Assembly: GCF_025698545.1 (NCBI RefSeq)
Contig: NC_068575.1
Coordinates: 57,173,980-57,237,979, forward strand
DNA: 64,000 nucleotides
Direction: 5' to 3'
DNA from: Gossypium raimondii
Lineage: Eukaryota > Streptophyta > Magnoliopsida > Malvales > Malvaceae
Below the pieces are notes generated by a model. That model saw only the letters and a program-made list of their open reading frames with translations, searched no databases and was not told the origin of the DNA. The first letter of the stretch is position 1; each line of letters opens with the position of its first letter. The position numbers and the translations under genes were made by a program. Positions 1-11,431 of this stretch are shown here, in pieces.

Positions 1-2137
1 CTTGTCTTTAACAAGAACATTTGCAAAGGCTAGTGATGGCTCTGTATATTTCGATTGACAACCCACAATGTGGCCGGTAATCGTGCCAATTGTAGGCAGC
101 TCTACACCACAGTTGGGAGCAAATACTTCAGTGAAGTCATCCGTGGGTGGTTTACAGTTTACAGCGCTGTTCCCACTGCAGTTCCCCTTGCATAACTCGA
201 CATATTGGAGGGCCATGCACCCAAGACCGGGATTATCATTTAGTCGTTCAAGTTTTTGAGCAGTTCTATTCTGGTTAATGATCTCAACAAGATCATTTGC
301 AGGGTTTCCTGAGGACAAGCAGCAAATACAGGCCAGTTTTATAGAAGTTCAGTATACCGAAGAAGACAAATATATTGCATCGGTAGGTAATGAATATAAT
401 TGCAAACTAAATACATTGGATTATGCCCTTTACACCATGTCTCATCATTCAACCATAATGGTTATGTTTCATGTTTTGGGAGATAGAACACCCTACTAAA
501 CTAATGTCCTATACAGAATCAAAAGATTAAAGTCAGGTATATCTAGCCACAGAAGCATCTAATGTAGTTTAACATGTACCATAATCATTTAAATTGAATG
601 CAGCCTTGCGTGCCAAAGAGTTGATAGATGAAATGTTACAAAGAGGAGAGCACCCATGGTTCGAATTTCTTATCTATAGCATGAGTAAGAGAGAGGGTTA
701 TAATCCTATTAACAGGCTCAATGTAGTCAAATCAATGGATGCAGGCTGCAAGTAAAAGTTTAGGAACCAAATGGCTAGCTGTTCTAGTATCTCAAAAAGG
801 CAACTTCTTCAACCCCTAATATAGCTCTTAATAAAACGAATGGACACATTAGTTTCTCCTTCTATTTAAAAAGATTGGAGATAGAGAGTAATCTAGATTC
901 ATGAGCAAAATTGATGAATGATGATAGATTGCCTAATAATAATTTGAACATAGATTGGTAAGATTGGTCGAAACTCATAGAGAATACATCTAAGAATTCA
1001 AGGTATCAGTGAACAAAGGTGAAGAAACGATTAAAACAAGTTACCAAAATAAATGATCTTATAGAAATGCGTGACCTACATGATCATTTCCCCTCTTAGC
1101 CTAACTCTTGCTTGGTCTTATCTTGTTTTTCTTTGAATCTTTCATAATGATAAGCTTAAAATATCTTCAAGGAAGTAGCCAAATTCAGCAAATACATATA
1201 CACCATTACATTGAGGTGTAGTTGCCCAAGCATTGGTAAGGCATGTAAGATATTTTAACACTGCCAATAGAGAACATTGTGGCAAAGAACGGAGATTTAT
1301 CTGCTGATAATAGAACTCATTAAGAAAAGATAGGTACACCGTGAACTGCTTAAAGATGTGCAAGTTCCAGCTAGACCCAAACAATCAAGACTAACTGTAT
1401 AACCCCAGAGTTTGGTCGTGAAGCTTGGCACAAGTTGTAATTGAATCTATACATATGGACAATGATACATGGAAGAGATTATCGGGACTGATAACAATTC
1501 CATTCCGGCTAAAATGGTTTCCGTAATGTACGTGTTGGGGTCCAGTGCATCGGTATGAGCACTCTGTCCTAGCTGAAATGCGTGCTGATTTGCTAAGGCA
1601 AGTTGTTTAGAAAATCGTACTTTTGTACCCCTTCACTCTACACCGGGTTGCTTAAAAATTCAGGGAATGTGAAAGCATAAATATTGCCTCTCAATGGAGT
1701 GAAGGTTTTGTTACTCTTGGGGATTTTTTAGTAGGAAATTGCAGCTGAATAAAACAATGTCTTCACTTTCGCAAACCCATCCGCCAAATAGAGAAAGGAC
1801 TATAATTTATAATGACTTTGAATGTCCTACCAGGCTATCAACTTTCAAAATATTTTTCAAGCATCCAACAGAAGTTGCAGATTAAAAAGAAAAGGTACAG
1901 ATAAAGGTTTAATGTTAAGTGTTAAGAAAGGTAATGTTTTTAAGTAAAACAGCTAGATATGTACAGTAAGTGTAGTTAAAAAATGAAAGAGTAGAAGATG
2001 TAATAATTAGAAGGGAGGAAAGAGAAATGTAGAAACAAGTTACCATGGTGCTTGGAACAAACAAGGGTTGGCAGATGTAGATGACATAATAATAGGAGTG
2101 GAATCCAGTCAGGGAAACAGAGCTTCTTCTTCATCAT
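1..2137 (-). CDS. Secreted Cys-rich protein, 5' part of a split gene (partial at window edge)
   Basis: Two exons are visible on the minus strand: 2137-2044 and 308 to beyond position 1. The intron (2043-309) has a GT donor and AG acceptor, and both ends are in matching phase (a Gly codon is split G|GA). Exon 1 encodes a start (MMKKK) followed by a hydrophobic Leu-rich run ending near LVCS, a good signal peptide. Exon 2 is Cys-rich and well conserved in style, with segments such as NPGLGCMALQYVELC, CKPP and APNCGVELPTIGTITGH. It resembles plant secreted or GPI-anchored proteins with an SCP-like fold, recalled only as a family and not certain. The 3' end, where a GPI signal would lie, is outside the window. 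There are no stops in the visible part. The 1.7-kb first intron holds no other gene I can support. Function unknown; probably cell wall or apoplast. Confidence 0.72.
309..2043 (-). other. Long first intron of the secreted-protein gene
   Basis: AT-rich sequence between the two exons described above. The short open frames inside it have no recognisable domain. I see no clear transposon ends. Confidence 0.6.
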
Positions 2138-2569
2138 CCCCTTTTAAGACCAGCACTTGGTTATGCCTTTCTTCACAAAGATTAAAAGGGGAAACCCTAG
2201 TAGTTCCAGTTGAAAAAGGGTGGTGGTGTTTTCAATGACAAAAGAAATTTTTAGCTTTGTAAGTGTGGAAGATAAACAAAACGGGAATGAAAAGAAATTT
2301 GCGGGAGAAAAACAAGTGAAGAAAGAAAGGGGATAAAGTGCACCGAAATCGCAGAGATTAAGGAGAAAAGATGGGAAGGGTGGGTCCCAAGTGCACCAGT
2401 AACCGTTGATTTCAAAATGTTTAGATTAGTGTGTAGATGCAGAGGAATAAAGGGGGACCCACCCACCACGAATTGAATGATAAATTAAAATTGGAAGGTG
2501 GCTCGTCAGTTCTTCGATTGAGTTGGCTGTCCTTCCCACTTTGGATACCTTACTTTTTAGTAGAAAAAA

Positions 2570-4146
2570 AGTACCAAACACAACACTATATTGCCCTAAA
2601 ATTATTGGGTCATTCCTTGCAAGATGCTACTGACTGGTTTTTCATGACCAAAAAACGAAATATTGTTTCTCTCCTTACAGATTTAGGTTGTTGTCATTTC
2701 ACTTGTTTCCAATGCAGATTCTGCTTATTTTTCCTTGTATATCTACTTCTCTTCCTACGCTTGCTTTCTTATTCAGTTGGTGTGATTTCTTGGAAGATAA
2801 TTCATTTTGCTATCCTCATATTCAGCATGGTATTCATATCGATCGTTTTCCTGAATTTTTGGATGGTCTCATTAGGGGTATATTGATGTTGTATGTTTAT
2901 TGAAAATTTTGGTTTCATTTGTTGATTCTATAGCTTCCTGATGAATTTGTTGGTGTCAGTAATACCTGTGGCTGTCAGAATGAATATGATAATATTATAG
3001 CACCCTTACCAAGTATTGAATACAGGGTATAATGATGAAACTCTTTCTCTTGTAAGCTTTATTTTTATTCCTCAATAGCATAAGTTATGTATTTTCAGAA
3101 GTATTTGATAAGAGTGGCATCTTTGATCTTTGTATGCTTAATATTTATTACAGGGATGTTGCAGGGCAGGAAAGATTCAGGAGTCTTATTCCAAGTTATA
3201 TTAGGGATTCCTCTGTGGCTGTCGTTGTCTATGTTGTTGCAAGTATGTTACCATCTCATACTTTATTTATTGTTCATTTGCTGAGTAAAATTGGCTGAAG
3301 TTTGCCTACTTTAATTTTAATGGTGTAGGCAGGCAGTCCTTCGTAAATACTTCAAAGTGGATTGAAGAGGTACGAACTGAGCGGGGTAGTGATGTAATCT
3401 AGTTTACAACTGCTTTGGCTTTTGGCTGTGGCCAATAAGTTGGTGTGAAATTGAAGGGCACTTATGGATACAAAGTTTTTCCTAGATTCTTGCGGTTAAT
3501 ATTCACTGTTTGATTTCTGTTCATTCCTTGTGCATATTGTGGCTGATTTGAAGGCAAGTCTCAAATAGAGGAAGCAGAAGCCAAGGATCGTGACTTGAAT
3601 GTTATGTTTATTGAAACTAGTGCCAAGGCTGGCTTCAATATCAAGGTAAACCATTGGTACCCTATTATCAACATTCCTAGAAGCATTAGTATAGACAGTA
3701 TGCTAGATGCCAATGAAATTATTGTGAACTCAATGTTATGTTGGCATAATATTAAGGAGTTAGACTAATCATCTAATCACACAAAGTCTGATCAGTTGTT
3801 TATTTGTCACTTCTGCATCAGTTCCTTTCTTTTTAATGGACGCAACATTTGATAAAAAAATGTTTAATTTCATCTTCAGTCCTGCATGATGATTAATGCA
3901 GCATTGGTTGATGTTATCTCCTTCACATGAGTGTCCTTTTCCACCTGCATTACTGAGCAATCTGTTAGAGTTCTCACTATCTGTCTGATGTGTTTAAAGG
4001 CTCTATTTCGGAAGATTGCAGCTGCTTTACCTGGAATGGAAACACTTTCTTCTACAACGCAAGAAGACATGGTTGATGTCAATCTTAAGTCTACCAATGC
4101 AAATGCATCTCAATCACAGCAACAGTCTGGAGGATGTGCCTGCTGA
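2570..4146 (+). pseudogene. RABH1-like: Decayed unprocessed copy of a Rab6/RABH1 small GTPase
   Basis: Rab6-type GTPases guide Golgi and ER membrane traffic. Recognisable exons lie at about 3154-3241 ([17 protein letters not shown]), 3329-3399 (RQSFVNTSKWIEEVRTERG), about 3554-3645 (EAEAK...NVMFIETSAKAGFNIK) and 4000-4146 (ALFRKIAAALPGMETLSS, ending GGCAC, a CxC double-prenylation signal). Exon 3329 has intact phase with its upstream neighbour. Lesions: the WDTAG motif reads GDVAG; YDVAS reads YVVAS; an in-frame TAG stands at 3400-3402 just before the NKxD region; one extra A in the exon at about 3564 shifts the frame; and the N-terminal P-loop exon survives only as a faint remnant near 2580-2650. 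Introns are retained, so it is a DNA duplicate and not a retrocopy. The last exon alone is still clean. Confidence 0.85.
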
Positions 4147-4935
4147 TTAGCACATCATTAACCTTGACTCTAGTTTTAGAGGTTTACATTTATGCTCCAG
4201 TGATCCTACAGAAGTGTTGTAAAAAAATTGCCCTTCCCTTTATCTGTAGCATCGGGCTTTTGAGTTTAGTTGTACATTTAAGGACATAAACCTGAGAGAG
4301 GAGATTGTGTTATGATAGTTATAGGCTAGTCCTAACCTGCCCTATATAATGTGATATATCAAACAAACATTAGTGCCAAATTTACATACTGTTAGTCATC
4401 CATTGTTAAAGAAAATGGGGAATTGAAAAATGCTTCAGATTAGGGAATTGTGTTTTGTAACTGGGTGTTGAATTGTTAAGTGATGCAGTGATACCCTTTC
4501 TTAGTTCAGAAAATTATTGTAAGTTCATACCGTTTTTAGATTTCTCCAAATGATAGCAAGAAGGGGGTTTTCTTCTCTCTTGTGGTGTGTTACTGGGCTG
4601 AATCACCATCATGGGGTGATTTCTTAAGGATAGATGGATTGATGGGCAAGATTTCTTCAACTAGTCCTTAGCATTTGATTTATTTTTTACATTACATTAC
4701 AGCTCTCTTATCTTATGTTGTGAGTTACTGAAACTGGAAGCAGAAAAATAGCATATATTTTAGCATGGTATTATTACTCCCATTCCCTAGTCTGGTAGCG
4801 AGAGAGAGATAAGTGAGAATGTGAGTGGTGGTGAATGGTGATCGAAGTCCTCTGCAGACACCACACCAACATCAACCTGTTTATTTTTCGTAGGCTTGTA
4901 TTTTATTCAGTTTTCTTTAGTTGACTTTCTCTTTT
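4147..4935. other. 3' flank of the RABH1 pseudogene; no gene seen
   Basis: AT-rich sequence, probably the former 3' UTR followed by spacer. No coding region or clear repeat end is supported. Confidence 0.5.
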
Positions 4936-4939
4936 AGGT

Positions 4940-5255
4940 TTAAATATGCCACTAGTTTCTGTACTTTTTGAAAATTTAGAATTTAATTTGTATATTTTTA
5001 TTTTCAGGAATTTAATCTCTCTACTTATCAAATTTCAAATTTTAGTTCATTTTAAAAGGAAAATATTCACTTGGTATTCATACAACTAAAAAATTGACAT
5101 TGTAATAAACTTGAATTTAACAAAAAAAAATATAGTGTTAATAGTTGGACTTGAATTTTCAAAGTAGGACTAAATTCTTGAAAAAAAAAATGTAGGGACT
5201 AAATTCTAAATTTTTGAAGATTACAGGGACTGATTAGACATTTTGACCTCTCTTT
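4940..5255. mobile_element. Small inverted-repeat element (MITE)
   Basis: The left arm (about 4942-5050) and the reverse complement of the right arm (about 5145-5250) share the order of blocks: a 'first/last copies' type run with AATTTAGAATTTA, a GGACTAAATTC-type block and a T-rich spacer. Together they fold into one imperfect long hairpin of about 310 bp with no coding capacity. Superfamily not assigned; target-site duplication not resolved. Confidence 0.6.
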
Positions 5256-5487
5256 TATTACGGTTAGGACAAAGGCACAAAGCAGATGTCAATGGAGGCT
5301 CTATTCGTCGTTTGCTTCTACTTTTTGTTTTCATTTCGCATGTGACATATGCACCCTAGTCTCCGTCTTTAGAACGAAACTACTGGTGGCTTTTACTACT
5401 TTTTGTTTTTATTTTAAGAAGTAAAAACAAACAAACTTTTTAACCTTTTGTTGTGCAGGATAAGAAAGCAAAATCTAAACCAAATAT

Positions 5488-5988
5488 TATTGGTCAAATT
5501 TGCTATTAGACCCCTGAATTTTGTGTGAGTTGTGGATTTAGTACCTATAATTTAATTTAGTCATTTTCAATCCCTGTACTTTTGGAATTTGAAAATTTTA
5601 GTCCTAACCCAATGGTAACAGTTAAATCTATTTGTTTAAGTTATAGGTTTAGTCCAAGCTCACTAATTGAATCATTCTCAATGGCTATATTTTTTTAATT
5701 TCAAAATTTTAGCCTTAATGCAAACAACAATTGTTAAATCTATTAACCAATTTTTTTGAGTAATATGCGAAAATAACAAAGAGGCGTAGCATTACGCATG
5801 TGATAATATGTTGGATACATCAGATTTTAAAAATAACGTGACTTAAAGAATTTAATAGTTATCATTTGGTTAGGACTAACATTTTAAATTCTAAAAATAT
5901 AGGAACTAAAAATAACGAAATTGAAGTACATATATTAAATCCACAACTCACACAGAATACAGGGTCTAATAGCATAATTTAACCAATA
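5488..5988. mobile_element. MITE of about 500 bp with long terminal inverted repeats
   Basis: Left end ATTGGTCAAATTTGCTATTA and the reverse complement of the right end ATTGGTTAAATTATGCTATT match, and the match continues through TTGTGTGAGTTGTGGATTTA and a TTAGTCCTAACC block for about 140 bp per arm. The middle is AT-rich with no open frame. The flanks share a short ATT-rich stretch, so the duplication cannot be read reliably. It lies 0.6 kb upstream of the purine permease gene and might affect its promoter (inference). Confidence 0.75.
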
Positions 5989-5989
5989 T

Positions 5990-6580
5990 TCTTAGACCAA
6001 TTATCCGGAATTCCTGTGCTTTTAAAATTTTATAGGGTTAAATATGTAAGTTATAATACATTTTCTGATAATTTACAAATTCAATTGTTAATATGAGTAA
6101 AATTTTTATTAAATTTAAATTTATTATACTGTTATCGTATTTTTTATTTTAAAATATTAAATAAAATAAAGATTGAAAATTATAAGAAATTGGAGCATAT
6201 TAATGGAGTGAAATTATGTGATTTGGTATCTTTCGTGTAATCTTTAAATTTTATACTAATTTTTTTTTAAGGAAAAGGGACGTGATATTTTCTTTTATTT
6301 CTTTGGGGGGAAAAAGGCCAATCAGATACCGACTCAACCAGATCAGTGTCAGATAAATTTATTTTTGTCCTTCATTTGGGACAAAAAAGGGTAGAAATGA
6401 TTTGACAAAAGCTGTAACTCATATAAAACTGAGCTTTCTCTTCCCTTCCAATAGGAATACATTACTTAGTCGGAGGGGGCGGTTGGCAGTAGCCACTTCC
6501 CCAAGAGAATTAATTCAAGGAAAGGATATTCTTCCTTTTTGTTTATTGATAGAGTTCCGCCGCGTCTTCTTCAACGCTCC
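5990..6580. other. AT-rich spacer and 5' UTR of the purine permease gene
   Basis: 5990-6300 is very AT-rich. From about 6400 the base composition becomes more balanced and pyrimidine-rich, as expected for a plant 5' UTR leading to the ATG at 6581. Confidence 0.5.
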
Positions 6581-8321
6581 ATGAACGGTAAGCCCTTTCT
6601 TTCCATCTTTTCCACTTTGTTACTCCAGTTACTTTATCGGGTTCTCCTCAGAATCAAATTTGAACGGTTAGAATTTGATTTGTATGACTCTGAACTGATA
6701 AGATTCCTTTTTTCTTATTTCCTTTCTTTTGTGGGGAGTAGACTCCATCCTCTCTTTTTTCTTTTTCTTTTGTCGATTCGTGATGATATGATTCTTTACC
6801 ACTCAAGGTTTTTTTTTTTTTTTTGGTTAGTACAAATTTGGAATATGGCACCTAAAACAAAGTTGAAATACTGTCTGATTTAGCTTGCTTTTCTGAACAT
6901 CGCTTAATTTTACCCAAATATTGGTTTATATTGCCCCTAGCAAATCAGTTAATCTCCTTTTTGCACTGATTTATTGTAGTCGATTGAGGACTAAATTAGA
7001 TAAGCAATTACTCTTTTAAAATAACATATTTTTGGGTTTTAGTTTTATGTTTGCTTGCTTGTGTTTTCCAGTATCTTATTGAAGTTTGGTAATATAATCC
7101 AGGGAGGATTAGTAGATTATTGTAACTTTTAAAATAGTTATGTTTGAGAAGGTTTTAAGAATTGGGATTAGATAAAAGTATTGCTTACAATTTGAGTTGC
7201 ATTGAATTACAGATAATCTAGAACAGATGTTGATCCAGGACGAAAATTTAACGGACCGGTCGCCGTTTCTTAAACTCAGGCGATGGCAGTGGTGGCTTTT
7301 GGTGGCAATCAACATTTTGTTCCTTATTGCAGGCCAAGCTGCTGCAGTTCTTCTTGGGAGATTTTATTATGATCAGGGTGGAAATAGTACATGGATGGCA
7401 ACTTTTGTGCAAACGGCTGGCTTCCCAATCCTTTGCATCCCTTTAATTTTTCTTCATCCATCTCAGAAACTGGAAACGTCAACTTCTTCAACCTATCCTT
7501 CCATCAAGATTGTTGCTTTGCTCTATTTTGTTCTCGGATTACTCGTAGCAGGTGACAATATGTTGTACTCTGTTGGGCTGTTGTACCTCTCAGCCTCTAC
7601 TTATTCCCTCATTTGTGCCACCCAATTAGCTTTCAATGCAGTTTTTTCGTATTTGCTTAATTCACAGAAGTTGACTGCTTTAATCCTCAACTCCGTGGTT
7701 ATCCTCTCGTTGTCCGCTGCTCTGATAGCAGTGAATGAAGATTCAGATGGACCGTCAGGAGTTTCCAAGGGAAAGTATCTGGTTGGCTTTATCTGTACCC
7801 TTGGTGCTTCTGCTCTTTACTCTCTTTTACTCTCCCTTATGCAACTTTCGTTTCAGAAGGTGTTGAGAAAGGAAACATATAATGTGGTTTTGGAAATGCA
7901 AATTTATACATCACTTGTGGCGACATGTGTTTCGACTGCGGGTATGTTTGGGAGTGGGGAATGGAAAGGATTGCAGGATGAGATGAAGGGTTTCAAAAGC
8001 GGAAGAGTTTCGTATGTGCTGACGTTGGTTTGGACAGCGGTAAGTTGGCAGGTATGTGCTGTTGGGGTGGTAGGGTTGATTTTCGCAGTGTCGTCCCTCT
8101 TCTCCAACGTGATCAGTACTCTATCATTGGCTATTACACCTCTAGCTGCTCTGCTAGTTTTTCATGACGAGATGAATGGGGTGAAGGTAATTGCTATGCT
8201 TCTGGCGCTCTGTGGTTTTTGCTCTTATATTTATCAAAATTATCTAGATGATACAAAGGCAAGGAAATCGGAATCACAATCACATACTGATGATGTTATT
8301 CAGGAAAGCCATCATGTATAG
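6581..8321 (+). CDS. PUP: Purine permease (PUP10/11-like), two exons
   Basis: CDS join(6581-6587, 7213-8321), 371 residues. Exon 1 encodes only ATG AAC G. The intron (6588-7212) is GTAAGC to TTACAG, and the spliced start reads MNDNLEQMLIQDENLTDRSP. I prefer this start because the junction is in phase and the added residues are plausible; the internal ATG at 7227 is the alternative. The protein has about ten membrane spans, starting at WWLLVAINILFLIAGQ, followed by the family signature LGRFYYDQGGNSTWMATFVQ, and later blocks SASTYSLICATQLAFNAVFS and ISTLSLAITPLAALLVFHDE. These mark the plant purine permease branch of the drug/metabolite transporter superfamily, which moves adenine, cytokinins or related bases with protons across the plasma membrane or tonoplast. 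Substrate cannot be read from sequence. Length is normal and there are no lesions. Confidence 0.93.
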
Positions 8322-9023
8322 TTCTTCCTCTTGCTAACTTGGTTCCAATGCATTCAATTTACTCTCATAGAAAATGGATTGGATAGTCTTTTATCCTTTT
8401 TTCTTTTTTCTTTTTTTATTTGGAATAGGAAATAAAAAACAAAATGCTGTAATTGCTATAGTGAAGTCAAGTCAATCTCTGTTTTTCCTTTACATTCAGA
8501 CTAGCTTGTTTACTGTGGAATTATTTCTCATGTGATTAGCAGTTTAAAGCTATTCCACCTTCAACTTAGGATTTGAATAAGACTTGTGAATTGTTTTATT
8601 ATCTATCTATTGCATAGCATTAGTTTGTGCTAAGATATTTAAAATTGAACTAATTAAAGCATATTATATATGTAAGCATTGAATAAGCAGCACATGCATA
8701 GGAGGTACTTAGAAGTTAAATCAGAATAGGAGCGACTGATCTGTGCAATGAAGAACAAAATGTTGTGAATGGCATGGGTGGATGATTTTGATATATAGCC
8801 ATGCAATATTGATCTATCAATCATAGGGAAAGTGCCTTCAAAACAGACTGGAAGAGATGCTTCTACTCGCATTGCCAAGGCATAAGTTGACGTTACAACC
8901 ATGCATTTCAAGAGACCAAACCTTTTTAAAAATAATAATAATAATGGATTCTGACAAATGTGAGATTTCAAAAAACTGTTGGCAATTGTATCAAGCAAGG
9001 GGCATTGTAGCTCATTTCCAACA
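8322..9023. other. 3' UTR of the permease and spacer; no gene seen
   Basis: T-rich 3' flank followed by AT-rich DNA with short open frames lacking domain signals. Ends at the left terminus of the Mutator-like element. Confidence 0.5.
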
Positions 9024-9081
9024 GTACTTACGAAAATTTTTTCACTAAAAATATTATTTACTGGAATAGTTTAAAAAATGT

Positions 9082-9190
9082 AAAATGCGTTTACGTAGGA
9101 GCGCTTTTTGGAGAAATCGTAGAAAAATGCGCTAACGTGGGAGCGCTTTACCCCGTATCAGTAAAAGCACGCTGATGTGGGCGTGTTTTA
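9082..9190. repeat. Modular dyad repeats in the left MULE terminus
   Basis: Three adjacent modules of similar design: 9082-9106, 9124-9150 and 9163-9190. Each has a stem (GCGC...GCGC or CACGC...GCGTG) around a core like TNACGTNGG or TGATGTGGG. The right terminus repeats the last two modules in inverted order. They may be transposase-binding sites or cruciform-forming DNA (inference). Confidence 0.6.
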
Positions 9191-9229
9191 CCCCGTGTTT
9201 AATTAGGGTTTTTTGGTTATATGTATATT

Positions 9230-9330
9230 GGGGCTTAGGGTTAGGGTTAGGATTTTTGGAAAAATAAATTAGGGTTTATGGTTTTAAAAAATAAATTAAG
9301 GTTTAGGGTCTATTGTTTTAGGGTTTAATT
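9230..9330 (+). repeat. Telomere-like TTTAGGG/TTAGGG short array in the MULE subterminal region
   Basis: Several interspersed copies of TTAGGG and TTTAGGG-like heptamers lie just inside the left terminal repeat. The related non-autonomous element at 41761-43024 has a matching CCCTAAA-rich stretch near 42710-42810, so it belongs to the element type and need not be a captured telomere. Confidence 0.55.
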
Positions 9331-9479
9331 TTTTAATTGGTAAGTATTGTTCCGAAAGAAATAAATTTGACAAGATGGGATATGAAAAAATAAATTTGAC
9401 GTGATGTGTTTTGAAAAAAATATTTTGATGAGATGAATTTTGTTTTTTTGTTTTTGTACAATCAGTAATTGTATAGAAA

Positions 9480-9890
9480 AAGCTTCCAGAAAAAATAATT
9501 TTTAGAAGATGATTCTGAAAAAATATCCCAAAATTCTCAAGAAATCTAATAGTTGAGGTTGAAAAACGTTTCAAGTAGGATGCACTGTCAGCAAAAGTAC
9601 TGAAAAAAGCTCTCAGCTGAACCCTTTTTTTGTACAGTTGATTCTGAAAAAATAATTTTTGAGAATATGGTTCTGAAAAAATATCCCATAATTCATGGGA
9701 AATATGATAGTTTGGATTGAAAAACGCTTCAAGCAGGATGCACTGTCAGCAAAAGTATTGAAAAAGCTCTCAGATGGATGCTCTTTTCAGTAGTGCTGGT
9801 GACAAACGCTTCAAGCAGGATGCACTGTCAGCAAAAGTATTGAAAAAGCTCCCAGATGGATGCTCTTTTCAGTAGTGCTGGTGACAGTGT
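9480..9890 (+). repeat. Subterminal direct repeats upstream of the MULE transposase
   Basis: A block containing TTCTGAAAAAATATCCC, AAACG(C/T)TTCAAG, AGGATGCACTGTCAGCAAAA and AAAAAGCTC occurs at about 9510-9620 and 9660-9770. Its second half, extended by GATGGATGCTCTTTTCAGTA, recurs at about 9804-9880. Spacing suggests unequal duplication of a promoter-proximal segment. Confidence 0.7.
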
Positions 9891-9909
9891 ATCCCACTAT
9901 CCCTTAGGC

Positions 9910-9916
9910 TATAAAT
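9910..9916 (+). promoter_or_regulatory. TATA box of the MULE transposase
   Basis: TATAAAT in the context GGCTATAAATGAGCC, about 190 bp before the transposase ATG. A 5'-UTR intron follows (about 10004-10087, GGTATAAG donor, TTTCGACAG acceptor). Position and intron both fit a promoter. Confidence 0.6.
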
Positions 9917-10663
9917 GAGCCAAATTTCATTCTCTTGTTGCATAAGTTACAACAAGAGAAATTGAAAAAATTCAGAAGAATAGAAATTGAAGAAGTTGAG
10001 AAGGTATAAGTTGATTTATCGTATTAATATTTATACGAATCATTATATTTTTGCATAATGTTTTTTGTTTTGAATTTCTTTCGACAGATAATTTGATTGA
10101 AAATGAGTGAACGTATTAATGTTGTTATTTACTACGACGGTGAGGTCCGTGACACCGAGAATGACGTTTTTTATCACAGAACACAATGCGACTGATTTTT
10201 AACCAGAACATAGAATTGACAGAACTTCGTAAAAGAATTAGGCGCAAAATCTTCGGAACGATGCCAATGAGAGTTTTGTCTATTAATTTGTGCTTCGGTT
10301 GATCCCATGATATATGACTCATTTGATATCAAAGGTGCTCATGGCTTGGAGGCGATGGTGCAAATTCACCTCGCTAGTGGATCACCTTATCTTGAGTTAT
10401 ATGTGGAATTTTCATCGCCAAATGAAGCACTTGCGACTTCAATATCTATTACTGTTCGAGAGGAATAAACGACCCTTGCCCGACTTCATTAGTGGATGGG
10501 ACATACACCTGGGTAGGTTGATGTTCAATACTGGAAATACTTACTGGGAATGACATCAACTTCTAATGGTTGACAATCCACATCTGATTGGGGACGTTAT
10601 GAAACGTACACGAGAAGGGATGATGTACTCCCTACGACGTCCACCGGCGAGGGGACCTCATAC

Positions 10664-11431
10664 TAGACCTGTCCATGGGCCGGGCCGGGCCCACAAAAAA
10701 ATTTTAGCCCGTTTACTAGTCCCGGGCCCGGCCCGGCCCGGAATATGGGCCTGAGATTTTGCCCAGGCACGGCCCGAAGAAAAAATATGGGCCCGACCCG
10801 GCTCGTTTTTAATTAAAATTAAAATTATTTTTTAAATAAAATTAAAACTAATTGTTAGTAAAATTATCAAATTATTAATTGTTAATTGTATTAATTGTTG
10901 TAATAAAATCTAACTTTTGATTAGTAAATTTATCAAATTATTAATTGTATTAATTGTATTAATTGTTGTAATAAAATCTAACATTTGATTAGTAAATTTA
11001 TCAAATTATTAATTGTATTAATTGTATTAATTGTTGTAATAAAATCTAACATTTGATTAGTAAATTTATCAAATTATTAATTGTATTAATTGTATTAATT
11101 GTTGTAACAAAATCTAACATTTGATTAGTAAAACAAACTTGATGTTTTATTATTATTATTTTGTAACACTAGTCAAGGAAATGAAAGTAAATAAACTTAA
11201 AATAAAAAACCATTATATTTTAAAAATAAAAAATATATATTTAATATTTTTCGGGCCGGGCCTAGCCGGGCCCGGGCCAACAAAATCTTGCCCGAGGCCC
11301 GGCCCATTTTTTAAACGGGCCTAAAATTTTGCCCAAGCCCATATTTCGGGCCTATATTTTTACCCAAACCCTCCCATATTTCGGGCGGGCCGTCGGGCCG
11401 GGCCGGGCCGCCCGGCCCATGGACAGGTCTA
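10664..11431. mobile_element. Non-autonomous hAT-type element inserted in the MULE transposase
   Basis: 768 bp, starting TAGACCTGTCCATGG and ending with its inverted copy CCATGGACAGGTCTA. It is flanked by an 8-bp duplication, CCTCATAC (10656-10663) and CCCCATAC (11432-11439), with one mismatch. The 8-bp duplication and TAG-type ends indicate the hAT superfamily. Both ends are GGGCC-rich for about 130 bp; the centre is AT-rich and holds a 68-bp tandem repeat. No transposase. Removing it restores the reading frame of the interrupted MULE gene across the site. Confidence 0.92.
10857..11132 (+). repeat. 68-bp tandem repeat, about four copies, inside the hAT element
   Basis: Unit begins AAATTTATCAAATTATTAAT and ends ACATTTGATTAGT. 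Copies 2-4 are nearly identical; copy 1 is slightly diverged. Likely recent slippage or unequal exchange. Confidence 0.85.

Noticed and set aside
2437-2886. 149-residue plus-strand open frame rich in hydrophobic residues
   Set aside because: Lies in the decayed 5' part of the RABH1 copy and its intron; hydrophobicity comes from T-rich DNA.
6539-6883. 114-residue open frame over the permease first exon
   Set aside because: Crosses the intron that splicing phase supports; the correct product starts at 6581 and joins to 7213.
7904-8107. Minus-strand open frame in the permease
   Set aside because: Shadow of the permease coding exon.
9230-9330. Relic telomere or chromosome fusion point
   Set aside because: The heptamers are few and interspersed, and recur in another copy of the element type.
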